Source: an uncultured Prevotella sp. (GTDB lineage Bacteria; Bacteroidota; Bacteroidia; Bacteroidales; Bacteroidaceae). From it: a stretch of DNA of 64,000 nt. The notes beneath the pieces are model-generated. The model did not search any database and was not told where the DNA came from. It worked only from the letters and a program-made list of their open reading frames with translations. The position numbers and the translations under genes are program-made. Each line of letters opens with the position of its first letter. The first letter of the stretch is position 1. Where the stretch lies: positions 23,230 through 87,229 of the forward strand of contig CALUEY010000008.1 in NCBI GenBank assembly GCA_944319915.1, read 5' to 3'. This document shows positions 61,181-64,000 of the stretch, in pieces.

Positions 61181-61199
61181 AATCCTTATCCAGAACTCG
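61181..61199. repeat. Solo copy of the MITE-like end
   Basis: AATCCTTATCCAGAACTCG differs by one base from the right end of the element at 50111-50383. No second arm is found nearby. Confidence 0.5.
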
Positions 61200-61242
61200 C
61201 ATATACTTCTTCTAAATTTTAGCCCTTGATTGTTAATCAAGC

Positions 61243-61953
61243 TCAGTTGTGCACGAGCGTTCCTATCTCCTCGCCATCCATCACGCGGCGCAGGTTGCCC
61301 GGCACATCCATGTTGAACACGTATATTGGCAAGTTGTTCTCCTTGCACATGGTGGTGGCCGTGAGGTCCATCACCTTCAGTCCGCGCGTGTAAATCTCGT
61401 CGTAAGTGATGTCGGCGAACTTCGTGGCCGTGGGGTCTTTCTCCGGGTCGGCGGTGTAGATGCCATCCACGCGCGTGCCTTTAAGCATCACGTCGGCCTC
61501 TATCTCTATGCCCCGGAGCGACGAGCCAGTGTCGGTGGTGAAGTAAGGGCTGCCCGTGCCGGCGGAAAAAATGCACACATAGCCTGCCTCCATGGCCTCT
61601 ATGGCCTTCCACTTGCTGTAGAACTCGCCTATAGGCTCCATGCGTATGGCGGTTAGCACCTTTGTCCTTACGCCAATGGCTTCGAGCGCAGAGCTAAGCG
61701 CGAGCGAATTGATTACCGTGGCGCACATGCCCATTTGGTCGCCCTTTACGCGGTCGAAGCCCTTGGCGGCCCCGCTAAGCCCGCGGAAAATGTTGCCCCC
61801 GCCTATCACTATGCCTATCTGCACGCCCATCTGGCTCACCTCTTTTATCTGCCGGGCATACTCCGAAAGCCGCTGCGGGTCAATGCCGTAGTGCTGCTGG
61901 CCCATGAGGCTCTCGCCGCTGAGCTTCAGCAATATCCTTTTGTACTTTGCCAT
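61243..61953 (-). CDS. pyrH: UMP kinase
   Basis: Cytosolic kinase making UDP from UMP, 236 residues of the amino-acid kinase family. It starts MAKYKRILLKLSGESLMG (phosphate-binding loop) and has IGIVIGGGNIFRGL, MGMCATVINSLAL and FSAGTGSPYFTTDTGSSLRGIEI. It follows birA by ten bases as the last gene of yraN-birA-pyrH. Confidence 0.96.
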   Translation of the reverse strand: MAKYKRILLKLSGESLMGQQHYGIDPQRLSEYARQIKEVSQMGVQIGIVIGGGNIFRGLSGAAKGFDRVKGDQMGMCATVINSLALSSALEAIGVRTKVLTAIRMEPIGEFYSKWKAIEAMEAGYVCIFSAGTGSPYFTTDTGSSLRGIEIEADVMLKGTRVDGIYTADPEKDPTATKFADITYDEIYTRGLKVMDLTATTMCKENNLPIYVFNMDVPGNLRRVMDGEEIGTLVHN

Positions 61954-61963
61954 TGTTGTTGGT

Positions 61964-62719
61964 TTATTGGTTGTTTATGATGAATCTCACTTCTTTCAGC
62001 CCGTAGCTTGCGGTGCGGCCATCGGCCCGCCTGAGCACAAGCCTGCCTTGAGGCTCCACCGAGTCAACCTCGGCCATGAAGCGGCCCGAGGCATCCTCGT
62101 ACTCAAAGAGGCCGCTGCGGCGGTAGAGCGAATCCATGTAGAGGCTATGCAGGCGGGCGTACTGCCTTGCGTTGACCATGGCCACGTACTCCCGCAGCCG
62201 CAAGAGCAGCAGGCTGAGCACGTCGTTGCGGTCGATGTCGCGGCCCGCCGCCTGCGCCAGCGACACGGGGTTGGGCGCGCCGCTGCGGAACTCGCGCTGG
62301 TTAACGTTGAGGCCAATGCCGAGCGTGCAGGTTTTTATGAGCCGCCCGCTGACGTCGCACTCAGAGAGCGTGCCGCTCAACTTGCGGTCGCCCACGTAAA
62401 CGTCGTTGGGCCATTTTACGCGCGTTTGCCCTGTGTAAGCCCCGGCGGCATCGCGCACGGCCAACGCCCCAGCCTCGGCGAGCGCAAACTGGCGCGAGGC
62501 ATCAACCCCTTGCGGGTGCAAGCGTATGCTCACGAGCAGGTTTTGGCCCGGCTCGCTCTCCCACGAATTGCCGGCCTGGCCGCGCCCCGCCGTCTGGTAG
62601 TCGGCCATGGCAACGGTCATCAGCCGACCCTCCTCGCCGCCATAGCGTCGCAGCAGACTATTGGTGGAGTCGGTCTCGGCGGTGTATATCAGTTTTATGT
62701 CATCGCCAAGCCCTATCAT
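61964..62719 (-). CDS. birA: Biotin--[acetyl-CoA-carboxylase] ligase
   Basis: Attaches biotin to carboxylase carrier domains, 251 residues, single-domain type without the N-terminal DNA-binding part of Escherichia coli BirA, so not a repressor. Motifs are AETDSTNSLLRR, the biotin loop QTAGRGQAGNSWESEPGQNL and VKWPNDVYVGDRKLSGTLSE. The ATG at 62719 overlaps the yraN stop (ATGA). Confidence 0.93.
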   Translation of the reverse strand: MIGLGDDIKLIYTAETDSTNSLLRRYGGEEGRLMTVAMADYQTAGRGQAGNSWESEPGQNLLVSIRLHPQGVDASRQFALAEAGALAVRDAAGAYTGQTRVKWPNDVYVGDRKLSGTLSECDVSGRLIKTCTLGIGLNVNQREFRSGAPNPVSLAQAAGRDIDRNDVLSLLLLRLREYVAMVNARQYARLHSLYMDSLYRRSGLFEYEDASGRFMAEVDSVEPQGRLVLRRADGRTASYGLKEVRFIINNQ

Positions 62720-63081
62720 AACGTTGGTACAAAAGCGTTCTCTATATGGTCTATGTCGCACTCCCCGCCAGGCGAGCCAGTGACGGCAACGATGTCGAAG
62801 CGCACGTCGGCATCAATGCCACGGCTCTTCAGAAACGCCCCGGCGGCAACCACCACCGAGCGCACCTTGCGCGCGTCTACGGCCTGCTCTGGAGCCATGA
62901 GGCTCCGGCTGCGCCGCGTCTTCACCTCAACAAAGGCCACGGTGCCGTCCTTGTGGGCCACGATGTCGATGTCGCGGTGGCCGCAGCGCCAGTTGCGGGC
63001 CATTATGCCGTAGCCCCTTGACTCCAAGTAGCGGGCAGCCTGCTCCTCGCCCCAGCGGCCCATGTCGTTGTGTGCTGCCAT
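62716..63081 (-). CDS. YraN/UPF0102 family endonuclease-like protein
   Basis: A 121-residue protein with a PD-(D/E)xK nuclease fold: GEEQAARYLESRGYGIMARNWRCGHRDIDIVAHKDGTVAFVEVKTRRS supplies Asp, Glu and Lys in the expected places. The cellular role is unsettled. First gene of the operon with birA and pyrH, with a TATTTTTG box 23 bases upstream. Confidence 0.92.
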   Translation of the reverse strand: MAAHNDMGRWGEEQAARYLESRGYGIMARNWRCGHRDIDIVAHKDGTVAFVEVKTRRSRSLMAPEQAVDARKVRSVVVAAGAFLKSRGIDADVRFDIVAVTGSPGGECDIDHIENAFVPTL

Positions 63082-63103
63082 TGGCTGTATGCTTTGTTAG
63101 TTG

Positions 63104-63111
63104 CAAAAATA
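63104..63111 (-). promoter_or_regulatory. Promoter -7 box of yraN-birA-pyrH
   Basis: The minus strand reads TATTTTTG followed by C, 23 bases before the yraN ATG. Confidence 0.6.
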
Positions 63112-63165
63112 ATACAAAAAAGTGAGATACCGGGCAAGGCACAGCAATAATTTACTGTTATTTCA

Positions 63166-63249
63166 TTACATTCTTTCAAGCTCATCTTGAAAGCGTTCCC
63201 ATGCCATCAAATCCTCGTGCCAACTTTCAAATTCTTCCAAATCGTCCAT
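63166..63249 (-). CDS. Tiny ORF of 27 residues downstream of the frameshifted regulator
   Basis: On the minus strand, ATG at 63249 opens MDDLEEFESWHEDLMAWERF plus seven more residues to a TAA at 63166-63168. It starts nine bases after the restored stop of the regulator, behind AAAAAAGGATT, a plausible ribosome-binding context. It is acidic and helical and has no recognised family. It may be a real small gene or chance. Confidence 0.4.
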   Translation of the reverse strand: MDDLEEFESWHEDLMAWERFQDELERM

Positions 63250-63258
63250 AATCCTTTT

Positions 63259-64000
63259 TTATTCTATAATTTGCCAATATCCTTGCTTCCTGCCTCCTAT
63301 ACGTTTCAGCAAGCCAAGCTTTTGAAGGCGGGAAAGATTGTACTTTACACCATCCTCTGTAATGTTAGAAAGGCTTTCGCTTATCTCTTTTCGGGTCGCT
63401 TCCAGATGTCCTTTTAAAATGACATTATCGCTTGCTGCTGTTCCGTCAGATTTTGTATTATTTTTTGGGTAGTCTTTTGGGTAGTTTTCTGGTCGCTTTG
63501 GATAGTAGCCCTTTCTGGGTACTCAAACTTAAATGTTGTCCATATACCCGAAGCGTCATAGCGGAATTCCGGCGTGGAGAATCCGTCATTCTTACAAGCC
63601 GTGATAATGCGCTCAATACCGCGTCCCCATGCTTCAATCTCACCTGAACGGAAGAACGTGTTGGCAATATCCGGATTGTAAGGCATACTCCGATGTGAGG
63701 ACAATAAAGTTTCCACCGTCCACCCCTCTGGCAATACCCCACCGTTTATTATCTCCAACTTATTCTCATACACACGGATCTGAATGGGAGAAGGTTCTGC
63801 ATAATCTTTGTTGATGCAAGCATTCAATAACGCTTCACGCAGTGCCTCACGAGGCATGGGCAATGTTTCTATCCGTTGGATACCTTCGTATGTAATGATG
63901 GCTTTCATGTATTTGGTACACAACAAATCCATCAGCTTCACGATTTGCTGGAACAGATTGCCATGCACTTCGTCCTGATACACCAAATCCATGCCTTCAC
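63259..64000 (-). pseudogene. AlbA/COG2865-type ATP-binding regulator, frameshifted and cut by the window edge
   Basis: The frame enters from the right edge without a start in view. It encodes the GHKL-like and C-terminal part of a COG2865 putative transcriptional regulator: IQRIETLPMPREALREALLNACINKDY, RVYENKLEIINGG and GEIEAWGRGIERI. It stops early at AIMSF (stop at 63414-63416). Adding one T in the run TTTTAAAA restores a further 52 codons, to 63259. These encode the winged helix expected in the family (RKEISESLSNITEDGVKY, LSRLQKLGLLKRIGGRKQGY, WQIIE). So the gene carries a single-base frameshift, or the sequence has an error there. The DNA is AT-rich, unlike the rest of the window. Confidence 0.8.

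Overview
The window is a high-GC, gene-dense piece of a Bacteroidetes chromosome, most likely Bacteroidales and probably Prevotella-like. This rests on sequence features: many intergenic promoters of the TAnnTTTG type (several with a TTTG box 19-20 bases upstream), SPII lipoproteins, a TonB-dependent receptor with an N-terminal carboxypeptidase-like domain, type IX secretion genes (porW, porX), pectin-degrading enzymes, and the rplM-rpsI-rpsB-tsf gene order. The genus is inference.

Layout. 0-10 kb: OmpA-like protein, DUF3332 lipoprotein, nhaA, a YjbR remnant, the ribosomal operon rplM-rpsI-rpsB-tsf, an RNase H-like protein and argS. 10.4-16.3 kb: a three-gene pectin cluster (six-hairpin glycosidase, GH2, GH28). 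16.6-24 kb: DedA, a SpoU-type RNA methyltransferase, a small hypothetical protein, a Dna2-like nuclease-helicase and lpxA. lpxA lies 22 bases downstream of a tripartite RND efflux operon (24-29.8 kb). 30-31.5 kb: CCA-adding-type nucleotidyltransferase. 32.1-37.5 kb: a lipoprotein gene translationally coupled to a type III restriction-modification pair whose target-recognition segment is AT-rich. 37.5-41.5 kb: a housekeeping operon with a DUF1599 protein, an unusual DoxX-like/triosephosphate isomerase open fusion, a SPOR protein and folE. 41.7-50 kb: a probable surface lipoprotein, aroA, then porW-porX-tsaE. 50.6-54.7 kb: a TonB receptor and metallophosphatase pair. 55-61 kb: tRNA-Pro(GGG), a PL11 rhamnogalacturonan lyase carrying a T9SS sorting tail, and a GH2. 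61.2-63.1 kb: yraN-birA-pyrH. 63.1 kb to the edge: AT-rich DNA with a frameshifted AlbA/COG2865-type regulator and a 27-residue ORF.

How genes work together. The PL11 lyase has a C-terminal sorting domain, so it should be exported by the machinery that PorW and PorX serve. Together with the two GH2 enzymes, the GH28 and the six-hairpin protein it suggests rhamnogalacturonan-I use. The TonB receptor next to a secreted phosphatase suggests phosphate-ester scavenging.

The most unusual material is intergenic. At least six intergenic regions carry short tandem arrays of a 22-bp unit with the dyad core AAACRGGCCGTTT, always in the same strand orientation. There is also a MITE-like nest of palindromes at 50.1-50.4 kb and two GTAGAGACG palindromes near aroA. 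I saw no CRISPR array, rRNA operon, prophage or complete insertion sequence.
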